18,778 nucleotides of DNA from DATBGO01 sp050011895 (GTDB lineage Bacteria > Actinomycetota > Actinomycetes > Streptosporangiales > Streptosporangiaceae): NCBI GenBank assembly GCA_050011895.1, contig JBEKIF010000086.1, positions 1 through 18,778 of the forward strand, written 5' to 3'. The position numbers and the translations under genes were made by a program. Position 1 is the first letter of the stretch; every line of letters begins with the position of its first letter. Below are positions 1-6,267 of the stretch, one piece after another. Under the pieces are notes generated by a model, which was not told the DNA's origin, made no database searches, and worked only from the letters and a program-made list of their open reading frames with translations.

Positions 1-166
1 TGTCCTCGGCCTCCCCCTCGGCCACCCGGGCCAGGGTCTCCCCGGTGGCCGGGTTGGGAGTCTCGAACGTCCGGCCGGACGCGGCGTTACTCCATTGCCC
101 GTTGATGAACAGCTGCCGCGGGACGCCAATGAAATCTTCGACATTCCGGTCAAGCGTGACTGTCAT
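1..166 (-). CDS. Aldehyde dehydrogenase family protein (N-terminal 55 residues, cut by window edge)
   Basis: Reading the minus strand from the ATG at 166-164 gives about 55 residues running off the left edge. They contain LFINGQW, then AASGRTFETPNPATGE and LARVAEG. This is the typical start of NAD(P)-dependent aldehyde dehydrogenases (ALDH superfamily, phenylacetaldehyde/betaine-aldehyde type), which oxidise aldehydes to acids in the cytoplasm. The catalytic Cys and Glu lie outside the window, so substrate cannot be judged. The start is supported by AAGGAG about 11 bases upstream; a nearer ATG at 177 is out of frame and stops after four codons. The gene is divergent from the DJ-1/PfpI gene, with about 320 bp between them. 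Family assignment is firm; the exact subfamily is open. Confidence 0.85.
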   Translation of the reverse strand, partial: MTVTLDRNVEDFIGVPRQLFINGQWSNAASGRTFETPNPATGETLARVAEGEAED

Positions 167-484
167 GAGGTACTCATCTCCTTCGCTGCGGGGTAGGCAG
201 CAAAGCCACTGCGGCCCAGCTGACAGCTCCGCAAGGCGGCCGCCGAGGGCCGCGGCTTCAGCTCAGTAGTGTCAATAAGACTCCAAAGGGAGCCTTCGCA
301 CAAGAGGACGGCGCCGCTGGAGCCCAGCGGGGGTCCGGCCCGGCGGCCACCGCGCGGGCGGCCGCGCCCCGCGTAGCGCTCCGGCATTCGCTGTCTGGTT
401 CGCGGGAGCGGGTTGACTTGACGACGCGCGGGATCTGGACTGGCGGATACCGGTCATCACCGCATATGTCAGGGGAGCTGAGTC
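167..484. other. Divergent intergenic region between the ALDH and DJ-1/PfpI genes
   Basis: No convincing coding frame was seen; open frames here have no family resemblance and no ribosome site. The stretch must hold the promoters of both divergent genes. A TTGACA hexamer reads on the minus strand at 275-270, and overlapping TTGACT/TTGACG hexamers read on the plus strand near 414-423. Neither has a clear -10 box at normal spacing, so no promoter is called. Confidence 0.3.
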
Positions 485-1045
485 ATGCCCAAGGTCTTGA
501 TCATTACCGGGGACGCCGCGGAGTCGCTGGAGGTGATGTACCCCTACCAGCGCTTGCTCGAGGAGGGCTACCAGGTCGACATCGCGGCGCCGTCGGTGAA
601 GAGGCTGCAGTTCGTCGTGCATGACTTCGTCGACGGCTACGACACCTATACCGAGAAGCCCGGCTACACCTGGCCGGCCGACGTGGCCTTCGCGGATGTC
701 GATCCGGCCGACTACGTCGCCCTGGTGATCCCCGGCGGCCGGGCGCCGGAGTACATCCGCAACGACCCGGACGTCCAGCGCATCACCCGCCACTTCATGG
801 AGGGTCACTTGCCGGTCGCGCAGCTCTGCCACGCACCGCAGGTCCTGGCCGCGGCCGGCGCCCTCGCGGGCCGGAAGTCCGCTGCTTACCCGGCGCTGGC
901 GCCGGATGTCGCGGCGGCGGGCGGCGAGTTCGTCGACGCGGCCGCGGTCATCGACGGGCAGATGGTGTCGGCGCGCGCGTGGCCCGATCACCCGGCGTGG
1001 ATGCGAGAGTTCCTGCAGATCCTGCGGTCCAAGGCTCCCGCGTGA
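485..1045 (+). CDS. DJ-1/PfpI family protein (class I glutamine amidotransferase-like)
   Basis: A 186-aa protein, close to the usual length of stand-alone DJ-1/PfpI proteins. It opens with a Rossmann-type strand (KVLIITGD) followed by an acidic residue in the position of the family's conserved Glu (E13 or E16). It has the VIPGGRAPEYIR segment at about 81-92 and the nucleophile elbow QLCHAPQVL, with Cys115 followed by His116. Family members act as proteases, glyoxalase III/deglycases or chaperones in the cytoplasm; the sequence does not say which. GGGGAG lies seven bases before the ATG. It is divergent from the aldehyde dehydrogenase gene, which would suit a shared role in reactive aldehyde or carbonyl handling, but that is inference from position only. 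Confidence 0.88.
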   Translation: MPKVLIITGDAAESLEVMYPYQRLLEEGYQVDIAAPSVKRLQFVVHDFVDGYDTYTEKPGYTWPADVAFADVDPADYVALVIPGGRAPEYIRNDPDVQRITRHFMEGHLPVAQLCHAPQVLAAAGALAGRKSAAYPALAPDVAAAGGEFVDAAAVIDGQMVSARAWPDHPAWMREFLQILRSKAPA

Positions 1046-1075
1046 GCTGATCGCAGAACCGCCCGGCCGCGGCCC

Positions 1076-1285
1076 TCAGTCGCGGGTGGCGACGATCACG
1101 TCTGACGCCTTGACCACCGCGACGACCTGACTGCCCTCGGCCAGGCCGAGCTGGCTGACCGCCTCCACGGTGATCGAGGCCACCAGGCGCACCCCGGCCG
1201 CGTCCAGCTCCACGTTGGCGATGGCCTCCCCCGAGTTGATGTGAGTGACCGTGGCCGGGATCTGGTTTCGCGCGCTGAGTTGCAT
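1076..1285 (-). CDS. Molbindin-type TOBE (Mop) domain protein
   Basis: A 69-aa protein made of one Mop/TOBE domain. It starts MQLSARNQIPATVTHI, the conserved opening of molybdate-binding Mop domains, and ends with VVAVVKASDVIVAT, matching the usual closing strand (…ALIKASDVMV…). Stand-alone molbindins assemble into oligomers that bind molybdate or tungstate in the cytoplasm and buffer it for cofactor synthesis. GGGAG precedes the ATG by about eight bases. It converges on the DJ-1/PfpI gene with 30 bp between. No modABC transporter or molybdoenzyme gene lies in the window, so the partner pathway is not visible. The domain call is strong; storage versus regulation is unresolved. Confidence 0.85.
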   Translation of the reverse strand: MQLSARNQIPATVTHINSGEAIANVELDAAGVRLVASITVEAVSQLGLAEGSQVVAVVKASDVIVATRD

Positions 1286-1413
1286 GGCTTCGGCTCCCGT
1301 GAGGTGATCGACAGCATTGCGATCACTACGCTAGCCGCGAGATCACCCGGCGCCCGGCATCCCCGCGCGCGGGCGTGTCAGGGCCGACCCTGGTCAGGCG
1401 TCCAGCGCGCCGG

Positions 1414-1698
1414 TCAGTCTCGCGGCCTGCGGCCGAGCGCGGTGACGCCCCTGGAACGCCACGCCCGTATCGACCACAGCGAAAATCCAGACAGTATCGA
1501 GCCGACGCTTGCAGCTGAACCGATCGACAACGCGGATGCCACCGAGCCGGCCGAGCCGATCGACAGGATCGAGCCAGCCGAGCCGATCGACAAGATCGAG
1601 CCAGCCGAGCCGATCGACAGGATCGAGCCACTCGATCCGATGCTCAAGAACGAGCCAGCAGAACCAGCCGAGCCCGCCGAGCCGCGCTTGTTTCGCAT
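1414..1698 (-). CDS. Short Gly/Ser-rich repeat protein (GSILSIGSA nonapeptide repeats)
   Basis: From the ATG at 1698-1696 the minus strand encodes 94 residues. It begins with a basic MRNKRG, then GSAGSAGS, then three to four copies of the nonapeptide GSILSIGSA, then degenerate copies (SVASALSIGSAASVGSILS). The tail holds a tryptophan/arginine block, LWSIRAWRSRG. The alternating small and aliphatic residues suggest a beta-solenoid-like or membrane-associating fold; function is unknown. I have the impression that similar repeat proteins ending in a W/R motif occur in other actinomycetes, but I could not check. GAGAA seven bases before the ATG is a weak ribosome site; the frame stays open upstream to 1791. 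The opposite strand is also open with equally GC-rich third positions, so strand choice is uncertain. Confidence 0.5.
   Translation of the reverse strand: MRNKRGSAGSAGSAGSFLSIGSSGSILSIGSAGSILSIGSAGSILSIGSAGSVASALSIGSAASVGSILSGFSLWSIRAWRSRGVTALGRRPRD
1544..1651. repeat. 27-bp tandem repeat, three close copies plus one degenerate copy
   Basis: Copies at 1544-1570, 1571-1597 and 1598-1624 differ from one another at one or two bases; a diverged fourth copy fills 1625-1651. The unit is a multiple of three, so length changes keep the reading frame. On the minus strand each copy encodes one GSILSIGSA nonapeptide; on the plus strand it would encode EPAEPIDRI. Confidence 0.85.
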
Positions 1699-1741
1699 AA
1701 CAGGATTCTCGCAGCGGGACAGCACTCGCGCAGCACCGGGG

Positions 1742-1805
1742 CGACAGCGAACCACCGGGCGACAGCGAACCACCGGGCGACAGCGAACCACCGGGCGACA
1801 GCGAA
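1742..1805. repeat. 18-bp tandem repeat (minisatellite), 3.5 copies
   Basis: The unit CGACAGCGAACCACCGGG is repeated exactly at 1742-1759, 1760-1777 and 1778-1795, with a partial fourth copy at 1796-1805. It lies between the start of the Gly/Ser repeat gene and the hairpin downstream of the cold-shock gene. The unit contains no recognisable protein motif, so I read it as non-coding. Confidence 0.85.
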
Positions 1806-1836
1806 GCGCGGGGCGGCTCTGAGAGCCACCCCGCGC
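1806..1836 (-). terminator. Hairpin downstream of the cold-shock gene, probable terminator
   Basis: GCGCGGGGCGGCTCT at 1806-1820 pairs with AGAGCCACCCCGCGC at 1822-1836, with a single mismatch and a very tight loop. It lies about 54 bases past the stop codon of the minus-strand cold-shock gene. There is no long T-run on either side, which is common for actinobacterial terminators. The near-symmetry could let it work in both directions. Confidence 0.55.
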
Positions 1837-1889
1837 GCCGTCGAAAGCCGCCTAGACGGCCTTCTCCCGCTTATAGCGGCTGGTCTTGG

Positions 1890-2093
1890 TCAGATCGGGC
1901 GGACCTGCTCGGCCTGCGGGCCCTTGGGCCCCTGGCCGGCGGTGAAGTCAACCCGCTGGTTCTCATTCAGGCTGCGGAATCCGTCAGTCTGAATGGCGGA
2001 GTGGTGAACGAAGACGTCGGCAGTGCCGTCGTCCGGGGCGATGAAGCCGTAGCCCTTGTCGGCGTTAAACCACTTCACAGTGCCCTGAGCCAT
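1890..2093 (-). CDS. Cold-shock protein, CspA family
   Basis: A 67-aa single cold-shock (OB-fold) domain, the standard length. It opens MAQGTVKWFNADKGYGFI, which carries the RNA-binding motif RNP1 (KGYGFI, residues 13-18); RNP2 is VFVHH at 27-31. Such proteins bind single-stranded RNA and DNA and melt RNA structure. The start at 2093 is preferred over the longer open frame to 2228 because GTAGGAG lies eight bases upstream and the domain begins exactly there. The gene is monocistronic, with an AT-rich upstream region and a hairpin past the stop. Several paralogues usually exist per genome, so I give no numbered symbol. Confidence 0.96.
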   Translation of the reverse strand: MAQGTVKWFNADKGYGFIAPDDGTADVFVHHSAIQTDGFRSLNENQRVDFTAGQGPKGPQAEQVRPI

Positions 2094-2400
2094 GTTGCTT
2101 TCTCCTACTGAGACGATCTTCGGGATCCACGAGCGTGTGCCCCGGGCTGTCGCGACCGCCTGCCTTGGGAGGCTGGACTCTGAGCATCCTCGGCGCCCGC
2201 TGTCAGAATTCCGCAGGCGCTTTGACACGTACGAACTTCGACTACAACCAATCTCAATCTAGCACGATCACGTTACCTAGCATGCGCCGGGCGGCCGGCC
2301 AGGCCGCGCGCCAGGCGGCCGGTCACCCCATCGCGGCCCGGATACCGTCGTCAGCGCAGCTCCGCGCAGCGCAGCTTCCCGCAGCGCAGCCGCGCGAGGC
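2094..2400 (-). promoter_or_regulatory. Upstream region of the cold-shock gene, probable promoter and leader
   Basis: No gene is seen here. The stretch 2221-2280 is clearly more AT-rich than its surroundings and lies about 130-190 bases upstream of the cold-shock start. That fits a promoter followed by a long structured leader, as is usual for csp genes. TAGATT and TTGAGA hexamers occur in it on the minus strand, but not at a convincing -35/-10 spacing. At 2352-2394 there is a short GC-rich run of imperfect GCGCAGC repeats just past the stop of the 99-aa gene. Confidence 0.35.
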
Positions 2401-2700
2401 CTAGAGCGGCCCGCTGATCCAATGCCAGCCAGACTGCTCATCGCAGACCGGTCGCAGCAAGAACGCGCCTGCCGCATCCGACAGCTGGGCAAGAGCCCGG
2501 ATCAGCTGGCGATGAAAGTCATCCGGTGTGTGCTGGCCGTCCTGGTGACCCGGCACGACGAGAGTCACCGTGATCCCTTCACTCCCCGCCAGCTGCGCCG
2601 TGACATTGCCGTTGTAGTCGATGCCGACACTCACGATCGCATCCGCGCGGACGATGTCTGTCCCATCGTCCTTGGCCACCCACACACGCGGCGCATCCAT
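2401..2700 (-). CDS. Hypothetical protein, 99 aa
   Basis: Not recognised. The ATG at 2700 is preceded by GGAGGTGA six bases upstream, one of the best ribosome sites in the window, so translation is likely. The protein starts MDAPRVWVAKDDGTDIVRADAIVSVGIDYNGNV split over a few short beta-like segments, continues through LAGSEGITVTLVVPG, and has a central helix-like stretch (FHRQLIRALAQLSDAAG). It ends with a tryptophan-containing tail (SGWHWISGPL). No signal peptide, membrane segment or metal motif is visible; a small soluble alpha/beta protein seems likely. It reads toward the cold-shock gene with a 307-bp gap and is probably its own transcription unit. Confidence 0.7.
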   Translation of the reverse strand: MDAPRVWVAKDDGTDIVRADAIVSVGIDYNGNVTAQLAGSEGITVTLVVPGHQDGQHTPDDFHRQLIRALAQLSDAAGAFLLRPVCDEQSGWHWISGPL

Positions 2701-2804
2701 TCGGCGTCACCTCCCGGCTCACCATCGCGGCGTCCTACCACAGTGCCACACGATCTGAACGGGCCAGCACAGTCTGGCTGGCGCAGAAGTCAGGCAGGTC
2801 CTTA

Positions 2805-2839
2805 TTCGTGTCGCACGGCTCCTCTTCGTGTCGTACGGC
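2805..2839. repeat. Two direct repeats TTCGTGTCGyACGGC, 20-bp period
   Basis: TTCGTGTCGCACGGC at 2805-2819 recurs as TTCGTGTCGTACGGC at 2825-2839, with one base changed. The 20-bp period is about two helical turns, placing both copies on one DNA face, as expected for a tandem regulator site. They lie 105-140 bp upstream of the 99-aa minus-strand gene and about 370 bp upstream of the glycosidase gene. Confidence 0.5.
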
Positions 2840-3062
2840 ACCGCGTTGGGTCCGCGCCAGCGGCTAGCTGGCCGGGCGGGCGCAGCCTGGCCCGCTGCCC
2901 GGGCCTGCCCGGCACGAGAGGACGACCAGTCCGATCAGCGGGGGAGGCAGCAAGGCGGTAGATTGTGGCTCCAGCTTTCGAAAAGCCCAGCTCCGAGTCA
3001 TAGCCGCGCAAACTCTCCGCTGCATAACCGTGTCTTCATGTTGCGCGGGTAGACCAGGTCGC

Positions 3063-3127
3063 GTGGGGGCGCCCGGCCCGGGAACGCATGGCGCGGTGGT
3101 AGCGGATTCGAGGCCGGGCGCCCCCAC
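3063..3127. repeat. Perfect 16-bp inverted repeat with 33-base loop
   Basis: GTGGGGGCGCCCGGCC at 3063-3078 is the exact reverse complement of 3112-3127. The loop is 3079-3111. The structure sits 76 bases upstream of the chosen start of the phosphodiester-glycosidase gene. It could be a leader hairpin, a terminator for upstream transcription, or an operator. Confidence 0.7.
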
Positions 3128-3203
3128 TCTGGAGCTATCGTCTGTTAGCGGCCCTTGCAGGCCAAGGGTGGGCCGACCGAGCACGGATCTGGAGGGGGGA
3201 CGG

Positions 3204-4472
3204 GTGCGCAGTTCGGCGACGTCCGGTGCTGGCCAGCAGGCCGACCTGGACGACACGCAGGGCCGCGCGCACGGACACCGGCTCAGGCGCAACCGCGGGA
3301 TCAGGGGCCTGCTCAGGCGGGGCGGGCCGAGGCGGGGCCGAAGGCTCAGGGAGAGGCGCGGCTTCCGGATCGCCGCGGTGGTGCTGGCGGTCTTCCTCTG
3401 CCTGGTCGGCTGGTCGGTGGGAAACGCGCTGACTACGCCGGGCGGCGGCACCATAGCGGAGCGGCTCGCCGAATGGGCCCGCGATCATTACCTCGGGCCG
3501 GTCGTCACCTTTGGTGAATGGCTCACCTACCAGGCCCCGAAAGTCGGCGGCAAGCCGTCATTCGCCCTGACCGGCCCGGCCGCTGCCGCGGACCCGGTCC
3601 AGGCAAAGGGCAAGCACAAAGCCAGGCTACCGGCCATCTTCGATCCGCCTCGCCGCCTCAGCTCCCCGGCCGGCCGGCCGCTGGCTGGCGAGGGCAAGTG
3701 GCGGATCCTGGCCACGGCGCATGGGATACCGGCGGTCTACGGTACCTACCTGCGCCCGGATAGCGTGCATACGTCGTACGTGTCAGGGATCGTCTCGATG
3801 AACCAGAAGCTGGTCACGTTCCAGCTGCATCCGGGCTCGGAGGACCCGGGCCCCGGGGCCTGGCACTCCGCGGCGGTCATCCCGCCCGGATCCCGCCGCG
3901 GCCTGGTGGCCACGTTCAACGGAGGATTCAAGATCTCCACTTCGGATGGCGGCTTCTACCTCAATGGTGAGCGCAGGGGGACTCTCACCCCAGGAGTCGC
4001 TTCTGTCGTCTACTATCGGGACGGGCACGTCGCGATCGGATCGTGGGACCGTGGCGGGCTGCGCATGACCAGGAACGTGGTCGGCGTCCGCCAGAATCTG
4101 TACCTGATCGTGACGGACGGCAAAGTGCCCGTATCGGTCGATAGCAATGTTGAGACTAGCTGGGGCGCCACCCTCGGCGGCGCGTATTATGTCTGGCGCT
4201 CGGGTGTCGGGATCACCCGCGACGGAAGGGTCATCTTCGTCTATGGACCGGCGCTTGACGTGCGGACGCTAGCCGACCTGCTCAAGCGGGCAGGCTGCGT
4301 TTCCGCAATGCAGCTTGACATCAACCCGGACTGGATGTCGTTCATGTACTACCTGCCCAAGCACCACCCGGGTGACCCCACGCCGGTCAACCTGCTCCCT
4401 GACCAGGTGCAGCCGCCCGACCGTTACTACTCGGGGGCCAACCGCGACTTCACGGCTGTCTACGCACGGTGA
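3204..4472 (+). CDS. Phosphodiester glycosidase family protein, membrane-anchored
   Basis: 422 aa from the GTG at 3204, chosen because GGAGGGGG lies just upstream at 3191-3198; the frame is open back to 3030. A very basic N-terminus (about 20-55, rich in Arg) is followed by one hydrophobic segment (about 54-75, AAVVLAVFLCLVGW), giving a type II membrane topology with the catalytic part outside. The domain at about 165-422 has ATFNGGFK (237-243), GGFYLNGE, LYLIVTDGK and MQLDINPDW (369-377). This is the pattern of the NAGPA-like phosphodiester glycosidase family, which removes sugars from phosphodiester-linked glycans. Its stop codon overlaps the UbiA start (GTGA), so the genes are translationally coupled. 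A role in cell-wall or lipid-linked glycan processing is inferred from that linkage. Confidence 0.82.
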   Translation: MRSSATSGAGQQADLDDTQGRAHGHRLRRNRGIRGLLRRGGPRRGRRLRERRGFRIAAVVLAVFLCLVGWSVGNALTTPGGGTIAERLAEWARDHYLGPVVTFGEWLTYQAPKVGGKPSFALTGPAAAADPVQAKGKHKARLPAIFDPPRRLSSPAGRPLAGEGKWRILATAHGIPAVYGTYLRPDSVHTSYVSGIVSMNQKLVTFQLHPGSEDPGPGAWHSAAVIPPGSRRGLVATFNGGFKISTSDGGFYLNGERRGTLTPGVASVVYYRDGHVAIGSWDRGGLRMTRNVVGVRQNLYLIVTDGKVPVSVDSNVETSWGATLGGAYYVWRSGVGITRDGRVIFVYGPALDVRTLADLLKRAGCVSAMQLDINPDWMSFMYYLPKHHPGDPTPVNLLPDQVQPPDRYYSGANRDFTAVYAR

Positions 4473-5404
4473 CGACGCAATTGCCGGAGACCGAGGTCAC
4501 GCGTCCCCCGACGGCCAGGCTCGCGCGCTACCCGGCGCCGCTGCGCTGGGCGGCTGCCGTCGTGCAGACATCCAGGCCTCGCCAGTGGCCGAAGAACCTG
4601 CTGGTGTTCGCGGCGCCGCTGGCGGGCGCGACGCTCGGCAGGTCCGACGGCCTGGCCTATGCCTTCGTCGCGGCCGCGGCGTTCATCGCCGCATCGAGCG
4701 CCGTCTATTTCGTCAACGATGTCGTCGACGCCGACCGCGACCGCAGCCATCCGTACAAGCGGTACCGGGCGATCGCCTCCGGCGAGCTGCCCAAGGCGCA
4801 TGCGCTGGCCCTCGCGGCCGTCTGCGTGGTCGCCGCCGAGGCGGCCGGATTCCTGATCGGCGAGCCGAAGCTGACGCTAGTCATCTGCGCGTACCTGATC
4901 TTTTCCTTCCTCTACACGCTGTTGCTCAAGCACGTCCCGATCGTCGAGATGATGTTCGTCGCGTCGGGGTTCATGCTCCGCGCGCTCGGCGGCGCCGCCG
5001 CAACCCACGTGCCGCCGTCCGGCTGGTTCTTGCTCGTGTGCAGCCTGGGCGCGTTCATGGTGGCGATCGCCAAGCGCTTCACCGAGCTCAGGGTGCTGGG
5101 CGCGGACGCGGTCCGGCACCGGCCGGTGATGCGCTGGTACAGCCCGGGGCTGCTGCGGCTGAGCGAGCGGGTCGTCGCCGTGGCGATGATCGGGGCCTAC
5201 CTGATGTGGGCGTATACCGAGCACGACCCCTGGATGCGCGGTTGGCACCTGGCCAGCGCGGTTCCGCTGGCGGCCGCGCTGATCCGGTTCGACTGGCTGA
5301 CCGCCAGGGCGAGCAGTAAGGCCGTCGAGGACCTGATCTCGCGGGACACCGGGATGCTCTGCTGTGAGGTCGCCTGGCTAGTGATGTTCGCGGTGGGGCT
5401 CTAG
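4469..5404 (+). CDS. ubiA: UbiA-family decaprenyl-phosphate phosphoribosyltransferase
   Basis: 311 aa, multi-pass membrane protein. It has SRPRQWPKNLLVF at 35-47, the prenyl-phosphate/metal motif NDVVDADRD at 83-91, then HPYKRYRAIASGELP at 94-108, and a central GFMLRALGG block. This combination marks the branch of the UbiA family that moves 5-phosphoribose from PRPP to decaprenyl phosphate, as Mycobacterium Rv3806c does. That is the committed step to decaprenyl-phosphoryl-arabinose, the arabinose donor for wall arabinan. The GTG start overlaps the previous stop by four bases. The following gene is DprE2-like and begins directly after the stop, which supports the assignment over ubiquinone or menaquinone prenyltransferases. 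The lipid chain length cannot be read from sequence. Confidence 0.88.
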   Translation: MTTQLPETEVTRPPTARLARYPAPLRWAAAVVQTSRPRQWPKNLLVFAAPLAGATLGRSDGLAYAFVAAAAFIAASSAVYFVNDVVDADRDRSHPYKRYRAIASGELPKAHALALAAVCVVAAEAAGFLIGEPKLTLVICAYLIFSFLYTLLLKHVPIVEMMFVASGFMLRALGGAAATHVPPSGWFLLVCSLGAFMVAIAKRFTELRVLGADAVRHRPVMRWYSPGLLRLSERVVAVAMIGAYLMWAYTEHDPWMRGWHLASAVPLAAALIRFDWLTARASSKAVEDLISRDTGMLCCEVAWLVMFAVGL

Positions 5405-6151
5405 ATGGACGATGCCCTGGGACGGCCTGGCCGGGTCCTGCTGCTCGGCGGGACCAGCGAGATCGGGCTCGAGATCCTGGCCGCGCTGCGTGCGCCCGCC
5501 GAGACTGAGGTGCTGCTGGCCGGCCGGGACGCGCAGCGGCTGGAAGCGGCCGGCAAGACGCTCCCCTACCGGGTGCGGACGCTGGCCTTTGACGCCACCG
5601 CGCTCGGCACTCACGAGGCGCTGATCGAGGATGCCTTCTCCCGGGGTGACGTGGACATCGTCATCTCGGCGGCGGGCGTGCTGACTCCGCAGGAGACGCT
5701 GGACGCCGATCCGCTGCAGGCTGGCCAGCTGATCGAGACCAATCTCACCGGGCACGTCACCGCGCTGATCGCGGCCGCGGCGCGGATGCGCGCGCAGGGC
5801 CACGGCACCATCGTGGTGCTCTCCTCTATCGCGGCCATCCGGCCGCGCAAGGCTAACTTCGTTTACGGAGCGGCCAAGGCTGGCCTGGACGCGTTCGCCC
5901 GCGGCCTGGCCGACTCGCTGCACGGCACCGGCGTCCGGGTGCTGCTGGTCCGACCTGGCTTCGTGACCGGCCGGATGACGGCGGGCATGCCCCCGGCACC
6001 GCTGGCCACGACCCCGGCAGCGGTGGGAACTGCCGTCGCGGCGGCACTGCGGGGAAAGGCGGCGGTGGTCTGGGTCCCGCCGCAGCTGGCCGTGCTGGCC
6101 GCGGTCCTGCGCGTGCTGCCCAAGCCGGTCTGGCGGCGGTTGCCCCGCTAG
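5405..6151 (+). CDS. dprE2: Decaprenylphosphoryl-2-keto-ribose reductase (DprE2-type SDR)
   Basis: 248 aa short-chain dehydrogenase. It has LLLGGTSEIGL at 12-22 (cofactor loop), GDVDIVISAAG, the catalytic serine in VLSS (140/141), and NFVYGAAKAGLDAF with Tyr154 and Lys158. GVRVLLVRPGFVTGRM and a C-terminal VWVPP…VLRVLPKPVWRRLP follow. GGTSEIGL, the NFVYG..KAGLD catalytic block and the R-x-LP tail match mycobacterial DprE2, which reduces decaprenylphosphoryl-2-keto-erythro-pentose to the arabinose form using NADH. The ATG follows the UbiA stop with no gap. DprE1, the FAD oxidase that makes the keto substrate and normally sits beside DprE2, is absent from this window. Confidence in SDR is near certain; in DprE2 it is high because of motifs and context. 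Confidence 0.88.
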   Translation: MDDALGRPGRVLLLGGTSEIGLEILAALRAPAETEVLLAGRDAQRLEAAGKTLPYRVRTLAFDATALGTHEALIEDAFSRGDVDIVISAAGVLTPQETLDADPLQAGQLIETNLTGHVTALIAAAARMRAQGHGTIVVLSSIAAIRPRKANFVYGAAKAGLDAFARGLADSLHGTGVRVLLVRPGFVTGRMTAGMPPAPLATTPAAVGTAVAAALRGKAAVVWVPPQLAVLAAVLRVLPKPVWRRLPR

Positions 6152-6193
6152 CAGGCGATGAAGCCGGCCGGGCAGGCGCGGACCCTCGTTCAA

Positions 6194-6267
6194 TATCCTT
6201 GGCAGGCATGGCGCTGTCGGCCGGCCAGGGCGGGCTGCCAAACTACCGATCATGCAAACGCTGGTAG
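6194..6267 (+). promoter_or_regulatory. Possible leaderless promoter and 19-codon leader ORF upstream of upp
   Basis: TATCCT at 6194-6199 resembles an actinobacterial -10 box, and an ATG lies at 6208, nine bases after it. From there a 19-codon frame (MALSAGQGGLPNYRSCKRW) ends with TAG at 6265-6267, overlapping the upp start at 6252 by 16 bases. upp itself has no visible ribosome-binding site, so translation of the leader could deliver ribosomes to it. No good -35 box is visible; the idea is inference. Confidence 0.3.

Larger units (their letters stand above)
2701..3203. other. Gene-free region upstream of the phosphodiester-glycosidase operon
   Basis: About 500 bp without a convincing gene. 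Open frames on both strands here lack ribosome sites and family features. It contains a pair of 15-bp direct repeats (2805-2839) and a perfect 16-bp inverted repeat (3063-3127). The promoter of the 3204-6151 operon is expected here; a TATCGT hexamer at 3138-3143 is a possible -10 element but has no clear -35. Confidence 0.35.

Noticed and set aside
272..991. 239-codon minus-strand frame opposite the DJ-1/PfpI gene
   Set aside because: Antisense shadow; the plus strand carries the full family signature including the catalytic Cys-His.
1544..1805. CRISPR-like array from the clustered repeats
   Set aside because: The 27-bp and 18-bp units are directly adjacent with no spacers, so they are simple tandem repeats.
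1241..1822. Long plus-strand frame with EPAEPIDRI repeats
   Set aside because: It needs a start inside the molbindin gene, runs through the 18-bp minisatellite as TTGRQR repeats, and has no ribosome site. The minus-strand frame has a more protein-like start and tail. Kept open as an alternative because codon bias does not separate the two.
2864..3454. 196-codon minus-strand frame over the region upstream of the glycosidase gene
   Set aside because: Pro/Arg-rich with no family features, and it runs antisense through the glycosidase N-terminus. It was considered as a gene for the otherwise empty stretch.
5378..6253. 291-codon minus-strand frame opposite dprE2
   Set aside because: Antisense shadow of an unmistakable SDR gene; no motif or ribosome site.
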